From Aricia agestis (taxonomy: Eukaryota; Arthropoda; Insecta; Lepidoptera; Lycaenidae): a DNA stretch of 64,000 nt. Below are positions 46,408 through 59,151 of the stretch, piece after piece. Location of the stretch: positions 2,190,001 to 2,254,000 of the forward strand of contig NC_056416.1 of assembly GCF_905147365.1 (NCBI RefSeq). Reading direction: 5' to 3'. The first letter of the stretch is position 1, and the number at the start of each line of letters is the position of its first letter. Made by a program: the position numbers and the translations under genes. The notes below the pieces were generated by a model. The model ran no database searches, had not been told where the DNA came from, and worked only from the letters and a program-made list of their open reading frames with translations.

Positions 46408-49400
46408 CTAGCACAGCACGGCGCGGTCGGAGCGGGGCCGCAGGTTGACGCAGGGGCCACACTCGGCGGTTGCCAGCTTGGCCGGCTTCTCGTAGTCGGG
46501 CTGGAACTTCTTGCACAGCGCCAGCACTGACGGCGGGTGCGATTTTCTCGATACCTGAAACATTATTCATCGTATCAGACGAGATCATAGAGGATGCTGT
46601 ATAATGTTTTATCTGGGTGTTTCAAATAGGTCGTAGTAGCACACTGTAAACAACTTTTCGAGACAGTGGAACCGTAGCTTTGTAAGAAAATAGTAGACGA
46701 GGAAGCCTTTTTACTTAAAAACATAATTGATATAGATGTATTTTATAGGCCGCACGTGGTTGAGGTTTCTCGTGCTGAATATTGTGAGGGGTGCATGGAC
46801 TTATAAAAAAACTAGAGGGCGGAGCACGTCGAAGACGTCGGTCACATTTGGCTCGACTTGAGTTCGTCGATATTACTTACTGTAACACCGGTAGTTTCAA
46901 GTGTCGTTGTGTTGTTCGACGTGCCTTTTTCTAGTTTTTTATTAGTGTAAGTAACTTTTTTAATGATGATAAATCATCTGCTTACCTTGGGTGTGGAGGG
47001 CGCGTCGGGGAAGGGTGGGGAGACGCCGCGGCCGTGCTTCAGCGCCGACCCGCGCTCGCCGCCGCACCAACCGCACTCTGAAAGTACGACAAACAATTAG
47101 GTTAATACCGTTATTTATTGTCAATCAATACAATTGAATTCACCATTCAAGAGGCGGCGTAAGGCGTGGGCGGTGTGGGGCTACGGCCTCGCGGTCTAAG
47201 GGGCTTCGCGCCCTTTGGATAACGAGATTTTTATTAGGATTTACGAGTTAAGATACTCAAAATATATTTATAAATAAAAAGTTTTATGATTACAAGTTTG
47301 AGTATCAATAAATTTTTTCTCTCAACAAATCCATCCTCTTGCGTCATCCATCAGGGGGCCTCGCAAAATTATTTTAGGGAGCCTCGCAAGACACATCTTG
47401 CCCATATAAAATTTAGGTCTTGCCCGGCCACTGCACCATGCTGACCGCTGTGATGGAATAATAAACACTGTGGTAAATTCAAAATTTTTGTTCGGATAAG
47501 GCTACATTTAATCAATACCTTTGCTATCATCTTGTGCGTCGCCATTACAGTCGCTGTGTCCGATGATACCAACGCATTTGCCATTAACTCCGTTAGTACA
47601 ATTTTCGAGGGTACCGTTGACTCCATTGGTACCATGTTCATGTCCGTTAACTCCGTTGGTACCATTTTCATGTCCGTTAACTACGTTGGTACCATTTTCA
47701 TGTCCGTTAACTCCGTTGGTACCATTTTCATGTCCATTAACTCCATTCGTACCATTTACACCGTTGGTACCGTTAACACCGTTGGTACCGTTTACACCAT
47801 TGGTACCGTTGACGGTGACATCGTCTGCGTCGTGGTCGCTGAGGTCGGCGGGCACGGCGACGCCCACGATGGCGCTGGGGATGTCCGCGTCGTCCTTCAA
47901 CCAGGGGTGCTCCAGGCACTCTTCCACTGTGAGACGACCACTGGAATTCAAAGACGTTAGTTTTAGATGACATAATCCATAGAATGTGGAATTGTGAATA
48001 TGCTTGTAGGCATTGCTATCAATTAGCAGATTCGTTTGGTCGTTTAAAGAGGAGCTTTAAAAGATACACTAGACTTCCCAGATTAAAAATATCAAGGTGC
48101 CATGTATGGTGTATTCTAAGTAAATCCCTGACAGGTTCCCCGTCAAATGTAGTTTTTGTTCTAATAAAAATTAGGGTAATTGCCCTAAGTAAGGCTCTAT
48201 GCTAGAAACCCAGCCTCATCTACTCACTTCGGATCAACAACAAGCGTGTCTTTGATGAACTGGATGGCGCGCGCGGATACTCCCCGGAACAGATCCTCGG
48301 GGAATGTGAGCTGGCACTGCGCGATGTTGAGGTACGTCTCCTGCTTGGTGTCGCCGGCGAAGGGCGAGTAGCCGCTGAGCAGCACGTACGCCAGCACGCC
48401 CACCGACCAGATGTCCGCCGCCAGCGTCAGCGGCTCGTACGACAGGATCTCGGGAGCTGGAATAGGGTTAGAATTTTTTTTTACAAAAACAATTAAAAGG
48501 TAACACCTAAGAAGAATAAAAATCAGTGCGAGTCGGACTCGCGCACGATGGGTTCCATACTATTATAGAGCAAAATATATAAACTATAGATAAATATATA
48601 GACTATAGAAGATATAGACCGAAAATTGTGTTTTTGTAGGGAGCCTGGGAGCCTGGGAGGAGAGAGCAAATTTAAATATAAAAATTTATATTAATTTAAT
48701 TTTATTATTAATTATGAAAGTACAAATCTAACTTAAGATTTTGCGAAAATTTCAAGTGCCTACCTTTTGCCATTATTGATTAAGAACAAAAAAAAAGCCT
48801 AATAAAAAACATGTTTGTTATATGAGAGCCCCCTTAAATATTCATTTTATTTTATTTTTAGTATTTGTTGTTATAGCGGCAACAGATATACATAATCTGC
48901 GAAAATTTCAGAAGTCTAGCTATAGCGGTTCTTGAGATACATCCTGGAGACAGGCAGACAGACATCGAAGTCTCAGTAAGAGGGTGTCGTTTTTACCCTT
49001 TGGGTACGGAACCCTAAAAATTATGTGAACAGGTACCCCTTAACTCTAAAGAAATTTCTTCCAGCAGAGAAATTTGATCAGACACATGGGAACTGCACAG
49101 TAAAAGTACTTAATTTCATATTGAAATTAAAGATGTTTTATTTCCAAATTGGTCAGAAACCATAATATTTAGAATTGTTTGCATGACGCCTACCATTTCT
49201 TCAAATTTTCGTTTTGTGATTGGCATGGTTTCTTGATTACTATTGACGTAAAAATTTGGTAAGACACTGTGGGAGCGTCCTAAATTCCTATTTTACTGGA
49301 GCAAGGTGACAATCAATCACTGTCTCGAAAAGTTGTGAAAAAAAAAAAACGGCGAAATGGAATTTGTGTCTTTCTTTCCGTTACATACCATTAAATCGCG

Positions 49401-50438
49401 TCTACTTGATGTGAACGCATACTAACTCCCGACTACGTCTGCTTTTATAAGCAGACGGTGCCTATATCTTAATAATGTTATTAATTGCGCCTTCGGTATG
49501 CTTATGTAGGAAGTATTTCAGCCCAAATCCACTTACCAACATAATCCCGTGTGCCGAGTATCTCTCGCACGGTGGCGCCGGTGCGGATGGCACGCGAGAT
49601 GCCAAAGTCGCATATCAGCAGATCCTCGCCGTTGGCAGACAGCAGGAGGTTCTGGGGTTTGAGGTCCAGATGTGCGACGCGGCGGGCGTGTAAGTGACGT
49701 AGACCTTCGAGCGCGTGACGGAGAGCCCGCCGCGCCGCGCGCTCCGCGAGACGCTCCTCCTCATCCAGCAAACGTTGAAGCTCGCCGCCCGCACAAAGCT
49801 CGAGTACTATGACAACCTCTGTCCGTGTGGAGTATACCTGGAATGGTGGAAGACTCAAATTAGCAGAGTTTCTTCGTAAAAGAGCCATACTTGTGTATGC
49901 AAGGAACTATGGCTCTAGGTAGAACGACGCAGTTTGACAAGTCTGCAAGCAGGTTAACCCATCAATCCCCAAGCGGCAGCCGGCTGCCGCATAACAATTG
50001 AAAATCTACTGTGTCTGCGATACCCACGATGGAGGTGTAACGGTAATCAAACCAGGAAAACAGTTTGATATTATTTGGTAAAGGTAGTTTGGTTGCCTCT
50101 CTCGATCGTCGACACAAGAGATGAAGTGGTGGGAAAAAGCGTGCTGGACCAAAGCGGAGCAGCTCGCACTCTTCGTCCTTTTCTGCCGTAGAAAGTAAGA
50201 AAGAGCATGGCAGCTGCTCACATCTCGTCTCTCTCATCCCCAGTCACTTAGGGAGAGATGGCCTACCTCGTGTAGCCGCACGACGCGCTCGCTGTCGGCG
50301 CACAGCGCGAGCACGGCGACCTCGTGCAGGATCTCGCGCGTGGTGTCAGCCGCGCGGCGCCGCTTGCGGATGAATTTGCCAGCGTACTCCACCTTCGTCT
50401 CCAGATGACGGATCTTGCGGACCGAGGCGAACTTGCCC
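46408..50438 (-). CDS. Drak: DAPK-related serine/threonine kinase (Drak/STK17 type), 3' six exons, 5' end missing
   Basis: Protein kinase of the death-associated family; the fly relative Drak acts on myosin light chain. Exons (minus strand): 50438-50267, 49837-49537, 48456-48228, 47940-47519, 47077-46986, 46554-46408. Phases agree and give 453 residues. The first visible exon starts inside the glycine loop (GKFASVRK). It is followed by the ATP-binding Lys in YAGKFIRKRRR, the HLDLKPQNLLL catalytic loop (His-Leu-Asp instead of His-Arg-Asp, usual for DAPKs), CDFGISR, APEIL, DIWSVGVLAYVLLSGYSPF, and RLTVEECLEHPWL closing the kinase domain. Exon 47940-47519 then encodes an Asn/Gly/Thr/Val repeat, and the C-terminus ends CVNLRPRSDRAVLC. 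The exon(s) for the N-terminus and first glycines were not found up to 64000, so they probably lie outside the window. Confidence 0.88.
47578..47815 (-). repeat. Coding minisatellite in the kinase gene (NGTNGV / NGHENGTNGV units)
   Basis: Inside exon 47940-47519 the DNA repeats in about 30-bp units (CCGTTAACTCCGTTGGTACC plus CATTTTCATGT) and shorter 15-18-bp units (ACCGTTGGTACC). They encode roughly a dozen NGTNGV-like motifs, some as NGHENGTNGV. All units are multiples of three, so the frame stays open. It lies directly C-terminal of the kinase domain in a presumably disordered segment. Confidence 0.9.
48522..49018. repeat. Dispersed arthropod repeat (GTGCGAGTCGGACTCGCGCA family)
   Basis: Starts CAGTGCGAGTCGGACTCGCG and GGGTTCCATAC, ends TTTGGGTACGGAACCCTAAA. 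This is the more complete of two copies here. It sits in the kinase intron between 48456 and 49537. Ends of this kind are very common in insect genomes; class not assigned. Confidence 0.65.
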
Positions 50439-50482
50439 CTGGAAATAAAGAAACGTTACGTTAACAACTGTCGGTAACAAAA

Positions 50483-51596
50483 ATAGAATGGAATAGAATA
50501 ATTATTTATTTGCAGCTATTACTACTATAAGATACAAAAAATAATAATTATGTATTACAACAAATAATGCCAATAAAATTCCTAAATAAATCAGTCGCAA
50601 ATTGGACCAAGCTCGGCAGTGTTGGCACACCTAGCAGGTATCCAACGCCGGTCTTCCGCTTGACACACAAAAAAGGCAGGCTTTGACGTGATGCATCTCA
50701 GAAGGAATAGAAAGAATAAGAATAAGAATCATTTATTTGCAGAAAGTACCGTTACAAAAGATGTTACAATAATTATACAGGATTCCAGTCTTTCTACCTA
50801 ATAACTATAGGCATACAAAATTTATAGTAATCAGTAATCACTAATCACACATATAATAATTGAAATAAATTAATTAAATAAAAACACATTTCATGAAGAT
50901 AAATTTGATAGAAAGTGTTCTGTTTGGATAAAATTGTATTATCATTGTATACTTAGTCAATTAAAAAAGTAATATTTAAAAACAGAATATTATACCTAGT
51001 TTAAATAAGAATCATAAAGAAAATATAATACATTTCATTCAAACATTTCATTAAAATTGTCAATTGGTATTTGGTAGTCATTATGATCAATATACATATA
51101 CATATTACATAGCATAAAATATTATAAGTCAATCATTAAATTTTATTTGCATTCATTTCATTCAATTCAATATTATATTACATGTCATACGTTAAAATAA
51201 TTTTTAAAATTTTCAAATGTAGTTACAACCAACAGTCATATTAATATTTGATTTTTTAATGTAATAAATTAAATTAAATTAAGTAATACTTAATTATTGA
51301 TTTTTATCATTCAGATAGTCTAATAAATTATAATAACATTTTTCTATCAGAAACTTTTTCAATTGTTTTTTAAATATTTTAAGATTCATTGCTTTTAGGT
51401 CTTTTGGTAATTTATTATAAATCGCAGGAGCCATATGGAAAACACTTTTATGCATTAGCGTGGTATTTGTCATACGATTACATAGGCGGTATGTATCACG
51501 TTCACGTATCACGAAAAGAAAACTCCAAATAATATATTCAGCGGGTAACATAAAAACAATCATTCTGCCATAAAATAAAGCATATTTTACAATCAC
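50483..51596 (-). mobile_element. LINE 3' fragments (at least two, adjacent or nested)
   Basis: The frame 51596-51294 (100 codons) reads HMAPAIYNKLPKDLKAMNLK and LKKFLIEKCYYNLLDYLND, the usual C-terminal end of CR1/jockey-like LINE ORFs. Its 3' UTR runs to an AATAAGAATAAG-like tail near 50709. A second tail-like piece with ATTTATTTGCAG lies at 50495-50530. Truncated; no RT core left. Confidence 0.7.
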
Positions 51597-51721
51597 AGAT
51601 CTTACTGATTTACGGGTTACTTATAAACGGGTCCAATACTTATTTCAACTATAAGGACGACAAACTAGCAGTGGATAGTTGACACCCAGCCTAATAAACC
51701 AAATCTAATTAACGGACTTAA

Positions 51722-52195
51722 GAGGATTCCACACCGCCATTTTTTCCATACAAACGTTGTCCCCTGTTTCCTCCCTGGATAATGCTAGTAGAGTTATAAT
51801 TTTTTTCCTGAATATCTACGGCCACTAATACAATGTCCCTATGTTTTCTTTTTTTCCATAATTTAATTATTAAATAAGATATGAACGTTCAAAAACCCAA
51901 AAAAATGGCCAGATTTTCCACTGTGTTCAAACGTCCAGAAAACAGATTTGGATAGATTATACAAAAAAAAGCAAAACATAGGAACACAGCTCAAGCCTTT
52001 TTTTAATCTTTAATGAAAAAAGTACTTAAATCGGTTAAGTTTTGGAGAAGGAATCAGGGGACAACGAATCGTTGATTTTCTGGATTTTCTGCAGTTGTCT
52101 CTATCGCGTTCTGCGGTATAGGCTTGAGGTAAGGGAGACAGCTATAGATATTACACGTACTTTTTTTTCATTTCTCTAGCCGCTGTGGTATCCTC
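51722..52195. mobile_element. MITE at TTAA site, 474 bp
   Basis: Terminal repeats GAGGATTCCACACCGCC and GGCGG..: right end reads GCCGCTGTGGTATCCTC. Flanked by TTAA at 51718-51721 and 52196-52199, the target used by piggyBac-type transposons. Confidence 0.7.
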
Positions 52196-52778
52196 TTAAT
52201 TACTCAGCGGTAACGTCGCTCGGGCTATCCGTTAAGCTGCCTAATTGCTCCGTTTCCCGGCGACAATCTAGCGCTGTTTGTCACCTTAACAGCTCATTCT
52301 AGGATCGTCGACATAAATGATAGGAGCGCCTCACTAAAATATTTACACTGCTGTCGCTTCCCTCCTTCCTGATTTTGATTTAGTCGACATTAATTACCGT
52401 CATTACAGTCAAGTATGACTAATATATCTAAATTCTAGGCTCTAGTGTCCAGGTTTACTAGAAGTGCAGCTTAATAAGTACATATACATGTATTATGTAG
52501 ATGCTTGTATATCATATTGTATACATACTGCATAGCACCGAATTATGCCGTTACTTACTGCAAATCGTATCAACTAGGTAATATTATGTTTATTGAATCA
52601 TTTTACCAACATCACGGTTAGTATAAAGCAGCGTATAAATCTTCTGTTTCATATACGCGTAGGTACACAATTAGCGTGCACAGCGCCGCACGGCATGCGC
52701 TGTCAGCGTACCGCTGCGTACAAATTGTTCGCATCGACAATTCGCAGTCTCACACCCACGTGTGCCTAATCACATTAA

Positions 52779-53207
52779 GAGCCCATATGACCCTAACTTG
52801 ACTACATACATTAACCTAGATCTCAAAATCTGTAAGGTCTAGAAAACTGATTTTTTGACACAAGTAACTTCAGTTCATAAAGATTAAATGCTCAAGACGA
52901 AAACACGATTACTCAAAAAATGCTCGATAGTTTCTTTTTTACAAAAAACCTTGTTTTAGACACATTTTTGCTTAGATCTTCGAAGTTTACTGTCTGTTCT
53001 TTAATATTTTTTAATATCTAAAAAGGTATTGATAAAACCTAAATTTGCTCAAAACACTTTTTTCATAATCATTATAGTTCGTCTTTTATTCAAGTAAAAC
53101 TAAATCGGCGATGATTCCGCGCCGTCCTTTTTCACCTGGCATATGAAAGACGGGCGTGAGTGTGAAGAGAGAAGGACGATGTTTGATTTTTAGAGTCAGG
53201 TGAGCTC
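52779..53207. mobile_element. MITE at TTAA site, 429 bp
   Basis: Left end GAGCCCATATGACCCTAA, right end TTAGAGTCAGGTGAGCTC, flanked by TTAA at 52775-52778 and 53208-53211. Internally it contains CGTCCTTTTTCACCTGGCAT and TGTGAAGAGAGAAGGACGAT, shared in inverted orientation with the element at 57205-57628, so they are one family. Confidence 0.7.
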
Positions 53208-53211
53208 TTAA

Positions 53212-56200
53212 GGCCCCATCTAAATATGGCAAGGTGGACTTTTATCTCACGACGTTTAATCACTCTTTAAAGCCATTATGCTACCTGTTGCTTAGTCACC
53301 AGTCAGCCAGCCCAGGTTAGGGTGTTGTAAGATGTTGTTTCCTCCTTCATAAATTTTCACGTGGGTAACATTAACTAGAAATTTTCTTACTTTAGCTTTC
53401 ATTTCTAAATCTAAAAAAAAAAAACAATAAACCACCAAAAATCCCTTTAACAATGCTGAAAAATTATGTCATCGATAAGATCGAACACGGCACGAATTCT
53501 GCCCTTGCCCTACATCTGGGTAACCCGCGTTACACATTTTTGACCCCAATTCGAGCCCCTGCCGATGGCGTAGGGCGGCGGCAATCGATAGTAACGGCCC
53601 TTGGAGCCCTCACCCGGAACTAGGTTAAGTGATTTGCATACATCTTCAGAAGGTAAATAACGGATGTGGGCCGTGATTGTTTGCTTATATTACCCTTGCT
53701 TTACAAATGTAGCGGGACATTTGAACTACAAAATCTATGTCTTATATGACGTTAGGCCATGATAGATAGATGAGAGATAGACGCGATTACTATCTTTGCG
53801 AAGCTTTTATTCGTCTGTAATTGCCGATTACTATCGATTACGTAAAGCATCGGACATATCGATAGTGATCATGGGTTTCCCTCATGAGTCATGACTCATG
53901 GTCGAAGATCATAATAGTGAGGGAGCCCTAGAACAATTTTTTTTATTACTAACAAGCTAATTTTTTGTGAATAGCTTCATTTTGATAAGACAAAGAACTT
54001 TTTTATTTGCGAAAAATCTTGAAAGTGGTAGCTAAAAGAGATAGAAAGGATTTCATACTTTGATTTGTTGGTCCTAAAATATGGATTGTTCTATTTGTAG
54101 AACAATGTTACTCTTAAATTATATAACTATTATAATTAACCTACAAATATACAAAAAATCTGCTGGTTAGGGTTCCGTTTTAGGGTTCTAAAAAATTTTG
54201 TTTTAGGGCTCTCCCTGACTATAACGTCGTCCATAATAATTTCTGCTAAAACCTCAAACTACTTTGTACTTTTAGTTGGAGTTAGTTACAGACCAAAATT
54301 TGCAAGCCTGTCCCGTTTCTAAGCAGCTGACATTATTAACTTTTTAACAATCAACTCAAACTAATTAAAACATAGTGCTCATTTCCATTAATTGGGACAG
54401 CCAGTAAAATCGGGGCGCTGGAGCGTGGCGCGGGGGGTAGAAGAGGAGAGGGGGGATTTAAGCGGACGCACCTGCCACCTGCCGCCAGCTGCTAGCAATT
54501 TGCACACAAAAAATGTAACAACCTCAAATATTTGAGTGTAGAGATTGTGAGCGAAAGTCAGGAATAAGCGAGCTTGTTGGGGTCAAAAAATATTTTAAAC
54601 TAGATGCGTAGCTTTCTCGTGTTCGTTTATCGTGCAGAAACCGCCCATTTCGTTTAGTAAAATACCTTCCCATGCCTTTTCCAGAGACTCAAATTATCTC
54701 GAATTAACCTATCAAAATATATCAGCAGTCAACTAAGACGGAGGGACAAACACATTTTCGTATTTGTAATGCAAGTTTTTGGATGAAAAAATGAAGACTT
54801 TACGGACAATTTTATTATGTTCAATAATAATCAGATATAAAGAAAAAGAATATAGGGATAATAGGGAATAGCCCTATATACCCATCATACTGGTAACATC
54901 TATAGTTAGTATTCCTATTGTAGTGAACACTCTAAGACAAATGCAACAGCCATAAGGCACATGAACAAAAACGAAAAACGAGATCATTGTGAATCAATTA
55001 AGAGTAATTAATATGTAGGAGCCAAGTACTTCGCAATAATATTATGCAAGTGATGCACATACATCATGCATCATGCACATACATACATACATCATGCTGT
55101 CCATTAATATTAGTAAATTAAATGACTTATCTGTAGTATAGATTTTAATCAGGTCCATATTATATAATATTATAATATATTCTGATTGACTTAATCGCTA
55201 CCAAATATCGGTTTGTTGACATTTTAGCAACATCCCTGTTACTTATGTTAAAAAGTTAAAAACACAAAAGAACAAAATTATTACTCTTAAATATTTTCAA
55301 AATTTTACCTATAATTAAAACTTTTTTTTCATTTATTGTTGCTTGAACCAAACAATGATACGTTTCCAAATGTCCATAATTCACATGCTTTAGCGACATG
55401 ACAACTATTTGATTCTTTATGAATATGCGAGCGTCGTATAAAAAGCCCATTTTTCCACATACATCTGACAAGTGGACGCGATGATAATGCGTTAAATCAC
55501 TGCGACAGAGAAGGGGACGTCTTTTATTTCTATTAGGATTATGGCCCTTTGTAGTGGAGGGCTCTATTTGCTTTATGATCAACATCATCTTTTCCTCTTA
55601 TCTCTTCAACAACATCTTTTATATCCCCCACTTTGCTCGCACGTTGACATGATATCTAAAACCTCTAAAATTGTGTATTGTATATTGTGTATTGTGTATT
55701 ATACACATAAACCTTCCAGATTTTGTACAATAATACACAATTCTGATAATAATACAAAAATATGTATTCTTGTCACTTGTGTTATTTGTACCTTCGATCT
55801 ACAGATTTGTTCTTTTCCCTTTGAATAAATAAAAAATCAATTTAACAAGCAATCATCATCTTAGCTAACCACTAATTAGCCGCTAAGCTAACTATAATAT
55901 TTCTATTTATCCAAACAATTACTGGTAAGAAATTTCAACATTCATCAGGTGACACCTCTTTGCCGTATTTCGTACTCCCATGTTAATTGCCTGTGTGTTT
56001 TCTAAACAATTAACAGTTCAGTGAAATTGACTATAGTATCACTCAAGTATTCCCTTTTTGATCATCTAAGACCTAGAAGACAATAAGTATGGGCATTGGG
56101 CAACAATCTTTCTATCTTAATTTCTTCCAACCGAAAGCTCCTAACTTTTCGACTATCTTAAAAGTTTGAAATAAATGTAAGCAAGATTATTATGACTTAT

Positions 56201-57100
56201 TGTTCTTTTTATGAAAGAGTCTAAACTAGTGCACTTGAGCTTACAAGTTTCTCCTTGACTTGAAGTTATAAACACAACTTATAAACGAAGGCAAAATGTA
56301 AATTCAGTGTAAGTTACAGAAGCCCTCATGTAGGTCCCATATACGGTGGACCACCCATCTAAGCATCATTATGTATTCTAAATTCTTATTCTTCTAATTA
56401 ATTTGTCCATGGAGTACTAGTACTCTTAGCATTTTTTCTACAATCTAAGATGCAAGAAAAGGTTCAAGACTTCAAGTCCCTTTTTGTTTAGTTTTTTTTT
56501 ATAATACTTCGATCAAAGTTTGAGCCCCCTAATTTCCTTTAAGATCTGATAAAAGATCCTACACTTTTTGAGGAAAATCCAGAAGAAGTTTCAGATCGAA
56601 CAATGATCCAGATTTGAGCCCTATTACTGCTACAATCTTTTATTTGGGCAAACCTTTCGTATGCTCAAATCTTTGAATAATCAAGATCCTAGCGGCTAGG
56701 ATCTGTATCATTCAACGCTTGCTCAACGCTTGGCCATTTATTTTTAGTTTTTTGAGCTCACATTAGCGATCTCGTCTTACTTAAAGCGTTGAGCGTATTA
56801 CTGGAAAGTATACCAGCATTTTGACTGCAGTCGCGGGGGCTCATAACTCATTGTGCATGAAACCGGATCCAAGTATTTGGGTTAAGTATGATGAACTACG
56901 GAACTTAACTGTCCCTGAGGGGTAATCCTCGCCAGACGGTTGGGATTTGACGAGTATTTACTGGCGTTTCTACCACAGTCCACAATAGAAATACACAGTG
57001 AATATTTATTCTGCTTCGAGTATTTACAGAATAAGAACTCATTGAGGAATATTAGAGTGATAGCAAAAACTCTTTTTCTTTATATTTTTTTCCTTTTTAA
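53212..57100. other. No gene seen; intronic or 5' flanking DNA of the kinase gene
   Basis: Mostly AT-rich. A perfect 18-bp palindrome CATGAGTCATGACTCATG at 53883-53900 carries overlapping AP-1-like TGAGTCA/TGACTCA words. A GC-rich patch lies at 54415-54495, and a short ACAT/CATC microsatellite near 55040-55095. None of the open frames resembles a known domain. Confidence 0.4.
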
Positions 57101-58281
57101 CCGACTTCCAAAAAGGAGGTAATTTGTTCGGCTGTGGATTTTGGTAAAATAGTAGATTAAAGCCCGTTTTCACCAACGACACCTAAAATTTAGGTGTCCC
57201 TTAAGAGGGCGACTAACCCCAAAAATCAAACATCGTCCTTCTCTCTTCACACCCACGCCCGCCTTTCATATGCCAGGTGAAAAAGGACGACGCGGATTCA
57301 TCGCCAAATTAGTTTTTTCTCAATAACTCGATAAATATACAACATTTTCCGCTAGGTCGATCTCTCAATGATAGAATTTTATACAATGTGTTAAAATATT
57401 AACTTAGTTCAATGCACGGTTATGGAAATAAATGAAAAATTCGTGAAAATTAGATGCATCTTTGTGATTTTTTTCTATCGAGAAAATTTTAAGATATCGT
57501 GTTTTTGCTCAGATCGAATTCTCGGAAGTATAATTTAGTATCTAATTTTAGAAAATGAAACAATTCGGGGCTTATCTTCAAGTATAAAAATGAATTATAA
57601 AATCGACACTTTAGGGTTAGTCGCCCCCTTAAGCCAATATAAGGGGCACCTAACGCAAGTTTTAACCGACGTTTAAGTGACACCTAAACCATTATAATTT
57701 AGGGGATGAATTGACAAGCCCGTAAAACTTAGGTGACGTATATTTTGATTAAAACAACCTATTAATTATTATGCGATTCATCCGTCAAACCATTAGGTGA
57801 CCCTTATAATTTAGGGGATGAATTGACGACCCCGTAACACTTAGGTGACGTATGTGGCAACGACGATGACGTTAGATGACGGTTGCCTTGACAATGAATC
57901 TGTTATCGAATGGCCGTCTGACTCTGATATTTTGACTTGTAAAATAGCGAACTCCCATAAATATCTTTATATTTATCACAAACCTTCCTCTTTAATCACC
58001 CTATCTATTAAAGAAAACCGCAATTAAAGGGAACAAAGGGACATGTGGACAGAAAAAGCGACTTTGTGTTATGTATTCTATGTAGTCGTATACGTCACCT
58101 AAGAGTTACGGGGTTGTCAATTCATCCCCTAAATTATTGAAACAAAATTGACGTTAGGTGCTCCTTATATAGGCTTAAGGGACACCAAAATTTTAGGTGT
58201 CGTTGGTGAAAACGGGCATTAAGCTACTATTTTACCAAAATTCACAGCCGAACAAATTACCTCCTCCTTTTTGGAAGTATT
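57101..58281. mobile_element. Large foldback element carrying a nested TTAA MITE
   Basis: The left flank, CCGACTTCCAAAAAGGAGGT through TAGTAGATTAAAGCCCGTTT and CACCAACGACACC, returns inverted at 58150-58279. Internal words such as GGGGATGAATTGAC recur three times. The left arm is interrupted at CCCTTAAGCC by the element 57205-57628, while the right arm keeps the uninterrupted version (GGCTTAAGGG). Confidence 0.65.
57205..57628. mobile_element. MITE at TTAA site, nested, 424 bp
   Basis: Ends GAGGGCGACTAACCCC and GGGTTAGTCGCCCCC, flanked by TTAA at 57201-57204 and 57629-57632. Same family as 52779-53207. Confidence 0.75.
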
Positions 58282-58358
58282 TAGAATAGTAGATTTTTTC
58301 ATTGTGCAGATTCAATTTTTTCATACAATCATTTACAATCAAAGGTTCGACTCTTATA

Positions 58359-59149
58359 CAGGGTGCAATTTAACCTTCCTGCCAAATTTGGATATATTGA
58401 TCCTTGTTAAAAATAAAAATACACGTATTTCTTCTTTTACAATCACTCAGTACTAAAATTTTGAGAAATAGCCTCCGAAAGTTATCCTACCAAACACCAC
58501 AAAATATGGACACATGCGCGGCCCGGCCCTGCCCCGCCCTTCCATTGACATTCTTGCAGTGACGGATTAAGACTACTTGATGCCCTAAGTAATCCATGCC
58601 TGTGGGCCCCCCTATCCGTATCTCAACTAGAATCGGTCTTTGAACCTTTACTCTTCTGGTGCCTCCTCAGACGTGGTGCCCTAGGCAATTGCTTAATTTG
58701 ATTAAGGGCTAATCCGTCACTGCATTCTTGTTATTATCATAAGTTGCGAATTTTCCCTTCATACTTTGACGGACTTACTCTTAGGACCGTCAAATGTAAG
58801 GACGTAGACAGGTATGTTTAGAATAAAATTACGTGCTAGCTCTACAACTACGCGCGTGGTACTAAACGGTCGCCGGCGACCGGCGGACCTCCCGCCTCCC
58901 ACCCCGCGCGTCACATCCGCTTTACCCCTACGCATAACCGGTCTTCCGATTGGATGGCGCGATGAATATGGATGGTCGCAATATCGTAATTATTATGAAC
59001 TTATGAAGTGACCCTTGTGCATCGATTTTTTTTGGGATAAAATATGTTATTGTAAAAAAATTAACACCCTATTTTTTTGGTTTAATGGACTCACCTAATG
59101 ATACCTAAGCCCCAAAAAAAATTTGGCAGGTAGGTTCAATTGCACCCTG
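58359..59149. mobile_element. TA-flanked MITE, 791 bp, carrying a nested hAT-like MITE
   Basis: Ends CAGGGTGCAATTTAACCTTC and GGTTCAATTGCACCCTG, both followed by a TGCCAAATTT match. Flanked by TA at 58357-58358 and 59150-59151. The first bases (CAGGGTG) match the 3857-4114 element, suggesting related transposases. Confidence 0.75.
58557..58722. mobile_element. hAT-like MITE, 166 bp, 8-bp target duplication
   Basis: Ends CAGTGACGGATTAAG and CTAATCCGTCACTG, flanked by exact CATTCTTG at 58549-58556 and 58723-58730. Inserted in the TA-flanked element above. Confidence 0.85.
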
Positions 59150-59151
59150 TA

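Noticed and set aside
47521..47970. Open frames on the plus strand reading Pro/Leu/Val repeats
   Set aside because: They are the antisense of the kinase's coding minisatellite, whose sense frame continues the kinase domain with correct splice phases.
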